Shown piece after piece: positions 32,541 to 41,490 of a stretch of DNA of 64,000 nt. Location: NCBI RefSeq assembly GCF_029675105.1, contig NZ_JAQQFV010000007.1, forward strand, positions 62,001 through 126,000. The letters are read 5' to 3'. The position numbers and the translations under genes are program-made. The first letter of the stretch is position 1, and each line of letters starts with the position of its first letter. Under the pieces are notes generated by a model, which saw nothing but the letters and a program-made list of their open reading frames with translations, was not told where the DNA came from and ran no database searches. Source of the DNA: Nocardia anocheti. GTDB lineage: Bacteria > Actinomycetota > Actinomycetes > Mycobacteriales > Mycobacteriaceae.

Positions 32541-33352
32541 GCGAGAGAGAGCCGGGCACGCGCGACCGCGCGTCCTTCGGCATGATCGCCTCCGGTGCCC
32601 TGCTCGCGTTGATCCTCGTCGTCGGCGCGCTGGTGTACTTCACCAGCGGTGGGGACGGCGAGACCGAGAGCGCTCCGCCGCCCGCCCAGGCCGCCGGTGG
32701 TACCGGTTTCGCCGATCCGGAGGTCGACGTGCTGGGCAGGCGCGTGGACATTCCGAACAACCCGGCGGGCCAGCCGTTGGCCCAGGTGCCGGGAACGCAA
32801 CGTACACCGACGGACCCGGATTGGTTGACCGCCGCGCCGGAGGGCACGAAGAAGCCGCACGGCTGGCAGCGTGTCTACGGCGCGTCGGTGCCCTTCTCCA
32901 CCTCCGACGGGCCGACCCGGATCGAGGGTGGCCTGGCCGTGGGCTACGCGCGCACCCCGCAGGGCGCCGCGCTGGCCGCCGCGCAGATCACCTACCGGCT
33001 CAACGCCCGCCCTGCGGACCGGGCGCTCTACGTCGAGCAGGTGCGGGTGAGCACGGCGCAGCTGGCCGCCTACGACAGCGCGCTGGCCGCCGACCGGCTG
33101 CCCGCGCAGCAGCCGGAGACGGTGACCCGCTACTTCGTGGCCACCGACGCGTTCAAGATCGACGACTACGCCGACGACATGGCGATCGTGCGGTTGGCCT
33201 CGCGCGGTCCGGTCCTGGACGGGAAGCAGTTCTACGCGGCCATGCGCATGATCGTGGTGTGGGACCAGGGGGACTGGCGGCTCAAGCCGTCGGCCACGAC
33301 CAACACCCAGACCGAATATGTGGAATCGCTGGCGGGGTGGACGACATGGTGA
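32537..33352 (+). CDS. Membrane-anchored T4SS component, VirB8/TcpC-like
   Basis: A 271-residue protein. One membrane helix (FGMIASGALLALILVVGALVYF, about 13-34) is followed by a Pro/Gly linker and an outer domain. That domain contains GWQRVYGASVPFSTSDGPTRIEGGLAVGYARTPQ-type strands, a long helix (residues about 190-215) and a terminal VVWDQGDWRLKPS. This topology is that of VirB8/TcpC bridge proteins, which link the inner-membrane complex to the wall-spanning part. It appears paralogous to the preceding lipoprotein. GTG at 32537 overlaps the previous stop by four bases. Confidence 0.62.
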   Translation: MSEREPGTRDRASFGMIASGALLALILVVGALVYFTSGGDGETESAPPPAQAAGGTGFADPEVDVLGRRVDIPNNPAGQPLAQVPGTQRTPTDPDWLTAAPEGTKKPHGWQRVYGASVPFSTSDGPTRIEGGLAVGYARTPQGAALAAAQITYRLNARPADRALYVEQVRVSTAQLAAYDSALAADRLPAQQPETVTRYFVATDAFKIDDYADDMAIVRLASRGPVLDGKQFYAAMRMIVVWDQGDWRLKPSATTNTQTEYVESLAGWTTW

Positions 33353-33411
33353 GCATCGATGTGCAGCACAGCCCGGATCGATTCCCTGCGGACCATCGAG
33401 GGGTGCCAACA

Positions 33412-34869
33412 ATGCTGAGGCCAATGTTGAGGCGGATCTTCACGATTCTCGCGGTGGTCTTCACCGTGATGATCGCGACGCCGACGGTCGCCATGGGTGA
33501 GGACTACGGATTCGACCAGGCGTGCAACGAATTGCACGACACCCTCGACAGCGTCGCCATTCCGGGGATCTCCCTCGGTGACGCGGCCTCGGCGGTCTGC
33601 AAGGCGGGCAACGCCGCCTCGCATCCGGGTGAGGCGGCCAACGCGGTCAAGGACAAGGCGTGGGACTCCACCTTCGGCAAGGTGGTCGACTCGCTGATGA
33701 AGGGCCTCGGTGAGGCACTGATCCTGGCGCTGACCTTCTGGATGAAGGTGCCCAACGAGGCGGTGAGTGACTCCGGCGCCCTGTTCACCAAGATCAACGA
33801 CTACACCTATCAGATCCAGATACTGCTCTTGATCGCCTCGGTGATCATCACCGGTGGACGCTTGGCCGAGGCCAGACGCGGCGCGGCGGTGAGCGAGGCC
33901 GCCGAATCGTTCCGGCTCTTCGCCAGGGTGGTGTTCAGTTCCTGGATGCTCGGCGCGGTGATCGTGGCCGGGACCAGGGCCTCGGACAAGTTCTCCGAGT
34001 GGATCATCCAGGACTCCACCGGCGGCAACGCCAAGAACATGGCCGAGCTGATGGTGAAAACCAGCAAGCTGCAGGCGTTCTCGCCCGGTCTGGTGCTGAT
34101 CATCGCGATCGTCGGTCTGCTCGGCGCGCTGGCCCAGATCGTGCTGGCCATCGTGCGGCAGGGTCTGCTGGTGGTGGCCGCGGGCGTGCTGCCGTTGGCG
34201 GCGGCGGCCTCGGCGACGGGGACCGGTAAGCAGTCGTATCAGAAACTGGTCGGCTGGATCATCGCCTTCATGCTGTTCAAGCCGGTCGCCGCGATCGTCT
34301 ACATGATCGCGTTCACCACCGCGGGCCACACCGACGAGACCACGTCCTCGGGCGGGCTGCCCAGCGGCGAGGACGCCCAGCGCATGCTGGTGGCCCTGGT
34401 ACTGCTGTGCAGCGTGGCGTTCGTGCTGCCCGCGCTGATGCGGCTGGTGGCTCCGGCGGTCGCCACGGTCGGCACCGGTGGTTCCGGTCTGATGGTGGCG
34501 GGCGGTACCGCGGTGGGCGCCATGGCGCTCGGCGCGATCGGCACCAAGGCGGTCGCCTCGCGGCCCGCCGCGGCGCCGGGCTCGGCCGGATACTTCGCGA
34601 GTTCCGGCGGCGGACCGCGCCCCGGCGGCTCGCCGGGGACCGGTGGTGGCGCTCCGCGCCCGACCCCACCGCCGCGCGGTGGCGGGGGTGGCGCGGCGGC
34701 CGCGCCACCGAGTTCGGGGTCGGTGCCCTCGGGCGCGGCCCGCAACATCGCGGCCGCGCGCGCGGCGGCCGGTGGCACGACCAGGGCCGACCAGGCGATG
34801 GGTGACGTCGCCGGTGATCGCTGGGCCAACCGCGCACCCGACCTCGGCAGGAGCACGATCCCGCGATGA
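33412..34869 (+). CDS. Polytopic membrane protein, VirB6/TrbL-like
   Basis: About 485 residues. A signal-like first helix (IFTILAVVFTVMIATPTVA) is followed by a short outer region with two cysteines, then five or six membrane helices. These include IQILLLIASVIITGG, SWMLGAVIVAG, LVLIIAIVGLLGALAQIVLAIV and LVALVLLCSVAFVLPALM. The last 110 residues are Gly/Pro/Ala-rich and cytoplasmic. This is the architecture of VirB6/TrbL channel proteins. ATG at 33412 has GAGGGG eight bases before it; ATG at 33348 is possible but overlaps the previous stop out of signal context. The stop overlaps the next ATG (ATGA). Confidence 0.72.
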   Translation: MLRPMLRRIFTILAVVFTVMIATPTVAMGEDYGFDQACNELHDTLDSVAIPGISLGDAASAVCKAGNAASHPGEAANAVKDKAWDSTFGKVVDSLMKGLGEALILALTFWMKVPNEAVSDSGALFTKINDYTYQIQILLLIASVIITGGRLAEARRGAAVSEAAESFRLFARVVFSSWMLGAVIVAGTRASDKFSEWIIQDSTGGNAKNMAELMVKTSKLQAFSPGLVLIIAIVGLLGALAQIVLAIVRQGLLVVAAGVLPLAAAASATGTGKQSYQKLVGWIIAFMLFKPVAAIVYMIAFTTAGHTDETTSSGGLPSGEDAQRMLVALVLLCSVAFVLPALMRLVAPAVATVGTGGSGLMVAGGTAVGAMALGAIGTKAVASRPAAAPGSAGYFASSGGGPRPGGSPGTGGGAPRPTPPPRGGGGGAAAAPPSSGSVPSGAARNIAAARAAAGGTTRADQAMGDVAGDRWANRAPDLGRSTIPR

Positions 34870-36362
34870 CCACTTCGGTGACCGACACCTACGAGCGCCG
34901 TTCCTACGGCCTGTGGCAGAAGCCGCGCAGCGCGGGCCTGTTCGGCCTGCGCTGGGAAGAGACCGTGATCGGTTTCGTCGTGGTGATCACGGCGCTGATC
35001 TGCGCGATGGTCGGTGGATTCAAATGGGGCTTCATCGTCGGCGGCCTCGGCGCGCTGGTGATGGTGCCGCTGGTGTGGCGGACGGGGGGCCGCTCGGGCT
35101 ACGAGACGGGACTGATGATGTTCAACTGGATGCGCTCGCGCAACAACGGCGAGCACGTGTACCGCGGCGGCCGGTTCTCCCGGATCCCCGGCGGTGTCAC
35201 GAAACTGCCAGGGCTGCTGGCCCCCTCGAAGCTCTACGAAGGCATCGACGCGGGCGGCTATCACTTCGGCATGATCCACCTGCCCGCCTTCGCCCAGTAC
35301 ACCGTGGTGCTGCGGGCCTGGCCGCAGGGCCACGAGGCGGTGGACCAGCCGGTGATCGATCGCTGGGTCGCGGCCTGGGGCACCTTCCTGGCCTCGGTCG
35401 GTCAGACCAGCGACATCGTCGCGGTGGTGCCGGTGATCGACACCGTGCCCGAGACCGGCAACCGACTGCTCAACGAGGTCTCCACGATCACCCGCCCGGA
35501 GGCGCCGGAGCTGGCCCAGCAGGTGATGTACGAGCTGGCCACCGAACTGCCGCAGGAGCGCGTGCAATTGCTGCCCCGGGTGGCGATCACGTTCAAGGCC
35601 ACCACCGCCGAGCGTCGTAAGAACCCGGCCGAGGAGGCCGTGGAGATCGGGCGCAGGCTGCCCGGTATCTGCGCGGCGCTGGCCGAGGCGGGCGTACGGG
35701 CCCAGCCGATGTCGGCCGAGGAGGTCATCTCCTTCATCCGGCGCAGCTACGACCCGGCCGCCCAAGCAGACCTCGAGGTCGCCGCGGCCGATCCGGGCGG
35801 GCACGGGCTGGGCTGGGATGACGCGGGCCCGGTCTCGCACGACGAGAAGTGGGACCACCTGATCCACGACGGTGGCCGCTCGGTCACCTGGGAGATGGAC
35901 GCCGCGCCCGAGGGCGCGGTCGACGAGCGGGTGCTGCAGCGGCTGCTCGCGCCCAATCCCGAGGTGCCGCGCAAGCGCATCGCGATCGTCTACCGGCCGC
36001 ACTCGGCCGCCGACGCCGCCGAGATCGTCGACGACGACTTCAAGAACGCCCTCGTGGCGCAACAGAGTGAGCGTGGCGTCGTCTCGGCGGCCGCGACACT
36101 GCGGGTCGGCGCGACCCAGCAGGCTCGTGAGGAACAGGCCCGCGGGCACGGTGTGACCCGCTTCGGCGCGCTGGTGACGATCACCGAGCCGCTCCGGGGC
36201 GATCTGCCGCGCATCGAGGCCATCACCCGCGACCTCTCCACGCAGGCCCGGCTCAAGATCCGGCGCTGCTACCGATACCAGGCCGCGGCGTTCGCGGCCT
36301 CCCTGGGATGCGGCGTGATCCTGCCCGAGCACGCGACCATTCCGAAGGCATTGGCGGGGTGA
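34866..36362 (+). CDS. SCO6880-type T4SS protein (VirB3/PrgI plus VirB4-N-like)
   Basis: A 498-residue protein. The N-terminal 75 residues (YERRSYGLWQKPRSAGLFGLR, then two membrane helices) resemble PrgI/VirB3-like proteins. The remainder is soluble, with DAGGYHFGMIHLPAFAQYTVVLRAW and QQVMYELATELPQERVQLLPRV, in the position of the N-terminal domain of VirB4/TraC ATPases, but it has no Walker motif. The ATPase part is supplied by the next gene, seven bases on. The family is what I recall as SCO6880, present in actinobacterial conjugation-like clusters. It probably docks the ATPase to the membrane channel. The split-VirB4 reading is inference. Confidence 0.75.
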   Translation: MTTSVTDTYERRSYGLWQKPRSAGLFGLRWEETVIGFVVVITALICAMVGGFKWGFIVGGLGALVMVPLVWRTGGRSGYETGLMMFNWMRSRNNGEHVYRGGRFSRIPGGVTKLPGLLAPSKLYEGIDAGGYHFGMIHLPAFAQYTVVLRAWPQGHEAVDQPVIDRWVAAWGTFLASVGQTSDIVAVVPVIDTVPETGNRLLNEVSTITRPEAPELAQQVMYELATELPQERVQLLPRVAITFKATTAERRKNPAEEAVEIGRRLPGICAALAEAGVRAQPMSAEEVISFIRRSYDPAAQADLEVAAADPGGHGLGWDDAGPVSHDEKWDHLIHDGGRSVTWEMDAAPEGAVDERVLQRLLAPNPEVPRKRIAIVYRPHSAADAAEIVDDDFKNALVAQQSERGVVSAAATLRVGATQQAREEQARGHGVTRFGALVTITEPLRGDLPRIEAITRDLSTQARLKIRRCYRYQAAAFAASLGCGVILPEHATIPKALAG

Positions 36363-36369
36363 GGCGAAC

Positions 36370-38832
36370 ATGGGACGCGACTACGAACCCCCGGTGCGCG
36401 ATCGCGACGACATCGCGTTGCGCCCGGTGCACCGGCCGCCGCGCATCCGCGGCGAACGCGAGCCGCGGCCCGCGGGCAGCCCGTCGCGCGTGAGCGAGGA
36501 TGTGCTCGGTCTCGACGAGCGCACCGACCGTGCCGAAGGCGAGCCCGCAGCCCGGGGCTCGCGCACCGACGCGGACCGCAGGCAGGGCGAACGCCGTGCG
36601 CGCGAGGAGGATCGGTCGCGTACCGCCCGCCCTCGCGGTGAGAACGCGCGCCCGCCCCGGCCACATCCCGAGGAACCCCGCGGCACTCGCGAGGGTGAGT
36701 CCCGGCGCGCTCGCGAACACGAGTCCCGCCGTTCCCGCGAGGGCGAGGGCCGCGACCCGCGCGGCGAGGGCCGTGAGTCGAGCGGCGAGGGCCGCGTCCC
36801 GCGCGATGGCCGTGACCCGAGTGGCGAGGCAGGTCGTCCCCGTGGCGACCGTGCTCGCGGACCGCGACCAGCGGGTGGTCAGGGTGAGCGGCGCGCCCGG
36901 GGCCCGCGCCCCGAGCAGCCCCGGCGTGGACTGCGTGAACAGGACCACGGCCCCCGGCTCGAACACGATCGCGCCCAGGACGATCCGCGCCGCCAGCCGC
37001 GTCCGGCCAAGCCCCGGCTGAGCAAGCCGACGCGCCCGGTCAAGGCCGCGCGACCCGACCGCCCGGACGACGCCGCCGATCGCGCGATGGGCACCGGCCG
37101 CGCGGCCAAGTCCAAGGCGCGGCCGGACCGCAGGCAGGGTCCCGCGCTGCTCGACGACGCCACCCGCGCCCGCTACGAGATGATCCAGCGCGAGCAGTCC
37201 GGACTGCGCGCCGCCTGGGCCACTTTCCGCCTGCACACCGACGACCTGCGCCGCAACAACGCGCAGGCCCGCTCGGAGGCCGTGGTCGGCGACGGATTCG
37301 ACCGCACCACCGCCGAACTCACCGACCGCGGCTACTCCGGTCCCGGCGGCGGCAAGATGAACGTGGTCGGCCGCCCGGTCGAGTACCGGGCCACCACCGC
37401 CCAGGTCGCGGGCCTGTGGCCGTGGTCGGTGGGCGCGGGCGCGCCGCTGATCGGCACCCCGCTGGGCTCGCATCTGCACACCGGCGCGCCGGTCTGCTTC
37501 GACCCGATGAACTGGTTCATGCGCGGCAGCTTCATCACCGCGCCGAGCCTGTTCGTGCTGGGCCTCAACGGTTTCGGCAAGTCCTCGCTGGTGCGCCGGA
37601 TCGTGCTGGGCGGCATCGCCCAGGGCATCACCCCGCTGATCCTGGCCGACGTCAAACCCGACTACCGCAAGATGGTGGAACTCGTCGGCGGGCAGGTCAT
37701 CGACCTGGGTTACGGCCACGGCAAGCTCAATCCGCTGGCCGCGGGTGTGCTGGGCGCGGTGGTGCCCCGACTCACCGATTTCCCCGCGCTGCAACAGCAG
37801 GTGCTGCAGGATCTGCGCGCCCGGCAGGTGACCCTGATCGCCGGTCTGGTGGAACTCGTGCGCGGCGCGCGGGTGGCCGACTTCGAGGAAACCCTCATCG
37901 CCACCGCGCTGCGCATCCTCTACCAGCCCGGCCGTGGCTTCACCCCGGACAAGCCGCCGATCATGGAGAACCTGCTCGAGGTGATCATCGACGGCGGCCC
38001 GGAACTGATGCTCGACGCGGGCGCCGACGACGACGACGAGTACCAGCATGCCATCAAGAACCTGCGCCGCTCGCTGCGCGCGCTCACCCAGGGCCCGTTC
38101 GGCGCGATCTTCAACGGCCAGACCTCGGTGCCGATCGATACCGGCGCGGTCGCGGTGTGCATCGACGTCTCGCACATCCCCACCGGCGACAAGAAACTCA
38201 AGGCCGCGGTCATGCTGGCCTGCTGGGCCGACGGTTTCGCCTCGGTGGAGGCCGCGCACGTGCTGGCCGACGCGAAACTCGGCCCGCAGCGCTACTTCCA
38301 GGTGGTGATGGACGAGCTGTGGCAGGTGCTGGGCCTGGGCGACTTCATGGTCGACCGCGTCGACGAGCTGACCCGTCTGCAGCGCGGCCTGGCCACCGCG
38401 CTGATCATGATCAGCCACACCATCAAGGACCTGCAGGCCCTGGGTTCCGACGCCGCCATCGCCAAGGCCATCGGCTTCCTGGAACGCGCGCGCGCCAAGA
38501 TCTTCGGCGCGCTGCCCGCCGAGGAGCTCTCGCGGCTCGATTCGACGGTGCCGTTCACCTCCGCCGAACAGGAGATGGTCACCGGGTGGTCGGCGCCGCA
38601 GGCGCTCACCGGTGAAGCGCTACGGCCGGGCCAGCAGCGGCCCTCCCCGCCGGGTACCGGCAAGTTCCTGCTCAAGATCGGTGAGGATCGCCGACCGGGC
38701 ATCCCCTTCCACATGGAGTTCACGGTGTCGGAGAAGGAAAGCGGAATCCACGACACGAACCAGCGGTTCAGCGAGTTCGGGGACAACCCGCGCGGCGCAC
38801 CCGATCCGACGGCGGACGGGGGACAGCCATGA
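36370..38832 (+). CDS. VirB4/TraC-like secretion ATPase with Arg/Glu-rich N-terminal tail
   Basis: An 820-residue protein. Residues 1-260 are an Arg/Glu/Pro/Gly-rich low-complexity tail with repeated REGE, GEGR and PRGD units. The ATPase body has Walker A GLNGFGKS (about 398-405), GITPLILADVKPDYR, and Walker B VVMDELW with D648 and E649. It continues with MISHTIKDLQAL, typical of the HerA/VirB4 group. VirB4 ATPases power assembly of and transport through T4SS. The tail is far longer than in usual VirB4 proteins and may bind nucleic acid or acidic partners. The stop overlaps the following ATG. Confidence 0.85.
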   Translation: MGRDYEPPVRDRDDIALRPVHRPPRIRGEREPRPAGSPSRVSEDVLGLDERTDRAEGEPAARGSRTDADRRQGERRAREEDRSRTARPRGENARPPRPHPEEPRGTREGESRRAREHESRRSREGEGRDPRGEGRESSGEGRVPRDGRDPSGEAGRPRGDRARGPRPAGGQGERRARGPRPEQPRRGLREQDHGPRLEHDRAQDDPRRQPRPAKPRLSKPTRPVKAARPDRPDDAADRAMGTGRAAKSKARPDRRQGPALLDDATRARYEMIQREQSGLRAAWATFRLHTDDLRRNNAQARSEAVVGDGFDRTTAELTDRGYSGPGGGKMNVVGRPVEYRATTAQVAGLWPWSVGAGAPLIGTPLGSHLHTGAPVCFDPMNWFMRGSFITAPSLFVLGLNGFGKSSLVRRIVLGGIAQGITPLILADVKPDYRKMVELVGGQVIDLGYGHGKLNPLAAGVLGAVVPRLTDFPALQQQVLQDLRARQVTLIAGLVELVRGARVADFEETLIATALRILYQPGRGFTPDKPPIMENLLEVIIDGGPELMLDAGADDDDEYQHAIKNLRRSLRALTQGPFGAIFNGQTSVPIDTGAVAVCIDVSHIPTGDKKLKAAVMLACWADGFASVEAAHVLADAKLGPQRYFQVVMDELWQVLGLGDFMVDRVDELTRLQRGLATALIMISHTIKDLQALGSDAAIAKAIGFLERARAKIFGALPAEELSRLDSTVPFTSAEQEMVTGWSAPQALTGEALRPGQQRPSPPGTGKFLLKIGEDRRPGIPFHMEFTVSEKESGIHDTNQRFSEFGDNPRGAPDPTADGGQP

Positions 38833-39137
38833 TGCCGCATCGGTCCTATCGCCGCGTCTCCCCGGAAGTGCGCAAGGCCGCCGTCGAGCAGGTCGTCGCA
38901 CTGACCGACAAGCTGCGCAGCGAGTCCGAGGCGTGCCGGGTGGTCGCCGAACAGATCGGCGTGCACACCAATTCGGTGCGCAACTGGGTGCGCGCGGCCG
39001 AGGGGCCGAGTCTGGAGCGGATGGACGCGACGGCCCTGCGCCGCAAGGTGGTCCTGCTCCAGCAGCAGCTGGCCGCGGCCGCGGAGATGAACCGCACCCT
39101 CGCCGACACGCTCAACGAAACCCGGCGCCGGACGTGA
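38829..39137 (+). CDS. IS3 OrfA-like helix-turn-helix protein inside the T4SS operon
   Basis: A 102-residue basic protein. YRRVSPEVRKAAVEQVVAL, then ACRVVAEQIGVHTNSVRNWVR, is the HTH_Tnp_1 fold of IS3-family OrfA proteins. A leucine-zipper-like LRRKVVLLQQQLAAAAEMNRTL follows, as in true OrfA. No OrfB (DDE) gene or IS3 ends lie next to it. The ATG overlaps the VirB4-like stop by four bases. It therefore looks like a captured transposase DNA-binding subunit that is now an operon member, perhaps a regulator or DNA-recognition subunit. The role is inferred. Confidence 0.78.
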   Translation: MMPHRSYRRVSPEVRKAAVEQVVALTDKLRSESEACRVVAEQIGVHTNSVRNWVRAAEGPSLERMDATALRRKVVLLQQQLAAAAEMNRTLADTLNETRRRT

Positions 39138-39195
39138 ACACCGCCGCGGCGGACCCGGATCCCGGCGCCCGGCGCGGCACGGCAGGAGGCGCCCG

Positions 39196-40863
39196 ATGAG
39201 CCCGCGCACGATCGTGATGTCGGCGCTCGGCGCGGTCCTCGGCCTGGTCACCCTCGTGCTGGTGATCGTGCTGCCCTCCTCCGACGAGACCTGCGAGACC
39301 GGCGACATCCTGGTGGGGTCCTCGGCGGCGACCCTGCCGCAGCTCGGCGGCGACTACCCCGGCGACCCGCGCGCCGCCGCGACGAGTACCCCCGCACCGA
39401 GCTCGAATCCGGCGGTCACCGGCACGCCCTCGCTGGCCGCCGGGGTGGGTCCGCTGCGGCGCACCCTGCCGCTCGAGGTGGGCACCTTCACCATCTCGGA
39501 TGTGTTCGGTTCGCGCGGCGGCGATCACAAGGGCATCGACATGGCCGCCGCCGACGGCACCACGATCTACTCGGTCTCCGACGGCAAGGTCGTCGCCGCC
39601 GGGCCCGCCTCCGGTTTCGGCAACTGGATCGTGGTGGACTCCGTGGACACCAACGGCCGGGCCTATTCCGCGGTCTACGGCCACATGTGGGACCGCGGCG
39701 TGCGGGTGCGCACCGGCGAGACCGTCACCGCGGGCCAGCCGATCGGGATGGTCGGTTCGGCGGGTGAATCCAGCGGTCCCCACCTGCATTTCGAGATCGT
39801 GCCCGGCGGGCGGTTCACCGGTGGTCGCCAGATCGACCCGATGCCCTGGCTCGACGGCGCGCCCACCCCCGATGTCGGTGGCGCGAAGGCCTTCTCCAGC
39901 GATCCGAACTGTGTGCGCGGCTTCGGCAGCGCCGGTGGCCTGCTCGCCGACGGGAAGGTCCCGGCCGAACTCGAGATCTGGTATCGCCGCGCGGGCACGG
40001 TCTGCCCGGAGATCTCGTCCTCGCTGCTGGCCGCACAGGCCAAGCAGGAGTCCGGCTTCCGGCGCGGCCTCACCTCACCGGCGGGCGCGCAGGGCCTGGC
40101 CCAGTTCCTGCCGGGAACGGCGGCGAGCACCAATCCCGACGACGGCAGACCGTATGTCATCGACGCCGACGGCAACGGGCGCGCCAGCGTGTGGGACGAC
40201 GGCGACGCGATCATCGGCCAGGCCCGCTACATGTGCGCCCTCGCGCACAAGATCGCGGGCTGGATGGCCGAGGGCAAGGTCTCCGGCGACCTCGCCGCGC
40301 TCACCCTGGCCGGGTACAACGCCGGTGAGGGCGCGGTATTGGCCTCCGGCGGCATGCCCAACCAGTACGCGGCGCACTATTCGGAGACCCGGCCCTACGT
40401 CACCAACATCCTGACCATGGAACCGCAGTACCGCGCGCCCGGCGCCCAGGGCCGCTTCACGCCCGAGCAGGGCGGGGGCGGCGCGCAGATCGTCGAGGCC
40501 GCCCACGACTGGCTCGGCACGCCCTACGTGTGGGGTGGGGGCGGCGCGCAGGGGCCCAGCGGTGGCGGGTTCGACGGGCCCGGTCTGACGGCGGCGGCGG
40601 TGTTCGCGGCCTCCTCGGGCGCGGTCACGTTGCCGCGCACCGCCGAACAGCAGTGGGAGGCGGGCCAGGAGGTGCCGATCGCCAAGATCGCCGCCGGTGA
40701 CCTGGTGTTCAGCGATTTCGGACGGCAGGGTCCGACGCAGGTGGGTATCTACGCGGGCAACGGCCGGATGATCCAGGCGCGGCCCGCGGCGAGCACCCGC
40801 GGCGGGGGTGGCGTCGTCGAGGTGGCGGTGCCGGGCGACGCGCGGGCGAGGAGGGTGTTGTGA
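39196..40863 (+). CDS. Three-domain wall hydrolase, VirB1-like (M23, SLT, inactive NlpC/P60)
   Basis: A 555-residue exported protein with one N-terminal TM anchor (about 8-26). Domain 1 (about 95-220) is an M23 endopeptidase with H111, D115, H163 and HLH at 196-198, the full zinc site. Domain 2 (about 255-410) is a soluble lytic transglycosylase with E285 (AKQESGF) and ALTLAGYNAGEGAV. Domain 3 (about 428-540) is NlpC/P60-like (WLGTPYVWGG), but the catalytic Cys is Gly461 (FDGPGL), the His is Gln515 and a third site is Gln527. It would open peptidoglycan for the T4SS channel. AGGAGG precedes ATG 39196. Confidence 0.88.
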   Translation: MSPRTIVMSALGAVLGLVTLVLVIVLPSSDETCETGDILVGSSAATLPQLGGDYPGDPRAAATSTPAPSSNPAVTGTPSLAAGVGPLRRTLPLEVGTFTISDVFGSRGGDHKGIDMAAADGTTIYSVSDGKVVAAGPASGFGNWIVVDSVDTNGRAYSAVYGHMWDRGVRVRTGETVTAGQPIGMVGSAGESSGPHLHFEIVPGGRFTGGRQIDPMPWLDGAPTPDVGGAKAFSSDPNCVRGFGSAGGLLADGKVPAELEIWYRRAGTVCPEISSSLLAAQAKQESGFRRGLTSPAGAQGLAQFLPGTAASTNPDDGRPYVIDADGNGRASVWDDGDAIIGQARYMCALAHKIAGWMAEGKVSGDLAALTLAGYNAGEGAVLASGGMPNQYAAHYSETRPYVTNILTMEPQYRAPGAQGRFTPEQGGGGAQIVEAAHDWLGTPYVWGGGGAQGPSGGGFDGPGLTAAAVFAASSGAVTLPRTAEQQWEAGQEVPIAKIAAGDLVFSDFGRQGPTQVGIYAGNGRMIQARPAASTRGGGGVVEVAVPGDARARRVL

Positions 40864-41447
40864 CCACATCGTGTCGGACACCGGGGATAACCTGGTGGGA
40901 GAGAACACGAATCCGCACGATCCCGGCGGTGATGCTCGTGGCGGTCCTCACGACGACGGTCGCCGCCTGCGGCGGTGACTCCGACTCCGCGCGCCCGGAC
41001 CAGGTCACCTCGACCACCCGGTTGCTCGAAGCCGCCGCGGCGGCCGACCCGACCACCGCCGACGGTGTCGCGGTGGTGGCCTTGCGTGAGGTCTTCACCT
41101 GGTACCCGGCTACCGAACAGCCGGGGTCCTCGGTGCAGCGCGCGCGAAAATGGATGGGGCCCAGCATGATCCGTATGCTGGACAGTTCGACCGGCGCCAC
41201 CGACACGCCGAAACCGTCGCTGCAGTGGGCGGATTGGGCCAAGGCGAAAGCGAAGGTGGAGGCGTTCACCTTCGCCTCGGGGGAGAAACCACCGGCGAGC
41301 GCGGATCCGGCGGTGGCGCAGTACAAGATCGGCGTCGAGCAGACGGTCGTCTACCCGGACGGGCGCACCGAGGCACTCCCGCCGACCACGGTCATCGCGA
41401 CCGTCGTGCGGACGCCGCAGGGCTGGCGCCTGGAGGCGTTCCGTTGA
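40860..41447 (+). CDS. Small exported lipoprotein of the T4SS-like operon
   Basis: About 195 residues from the GTG that overlaps the previous stop; ATG at 40932 (MLVAVLTTTVAAC) would give a conventional signal peptide. The lipobox VAAC is present. The mature domain consists of a helix (VTSTTRLLEAAAAADP), a central RARKWMGPSMIRML segment and strands QYKIGVEQTVVYPDG and TVIATVVRTPQGWRLEAF, ending like the VirB8/TcpC-like proteins at 31947 and 32537. It may be a third, smaller member of that group. The next gene starts 43 bases later with its own strong ribosome-binding site. Confidence 0.6.
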   Translation: MTTSCRTPGITWWERTRIRTIPAVMLVAVLTTTVAACGGDSDSARPDQVTSTTRLLEAAAAADPTTADGVAVVALREVFTWYPATEQPGSSVQRARKWMGPSMIRMLDSSTGATDTPKPSLQWADWAKAKAKVEAFTFASGEKPPASADPAVAQYKIGVEQTVVYPDGRTEALPPTTVIATVVRTPQGWRLEAFR

Positions 41448-41490
41448 TCGGCGCACTCGAGCATCCGACAAGGTCCACAAGGAGGCACAC

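Noticed and set aside
38829..39137. A real IS3-family insertion sequence
   Set aside because: There is no OrfB, no terminal repeats and no interruption of neighbours; the gene overlaps the ATPase gene by four bases as a normal operon member would.
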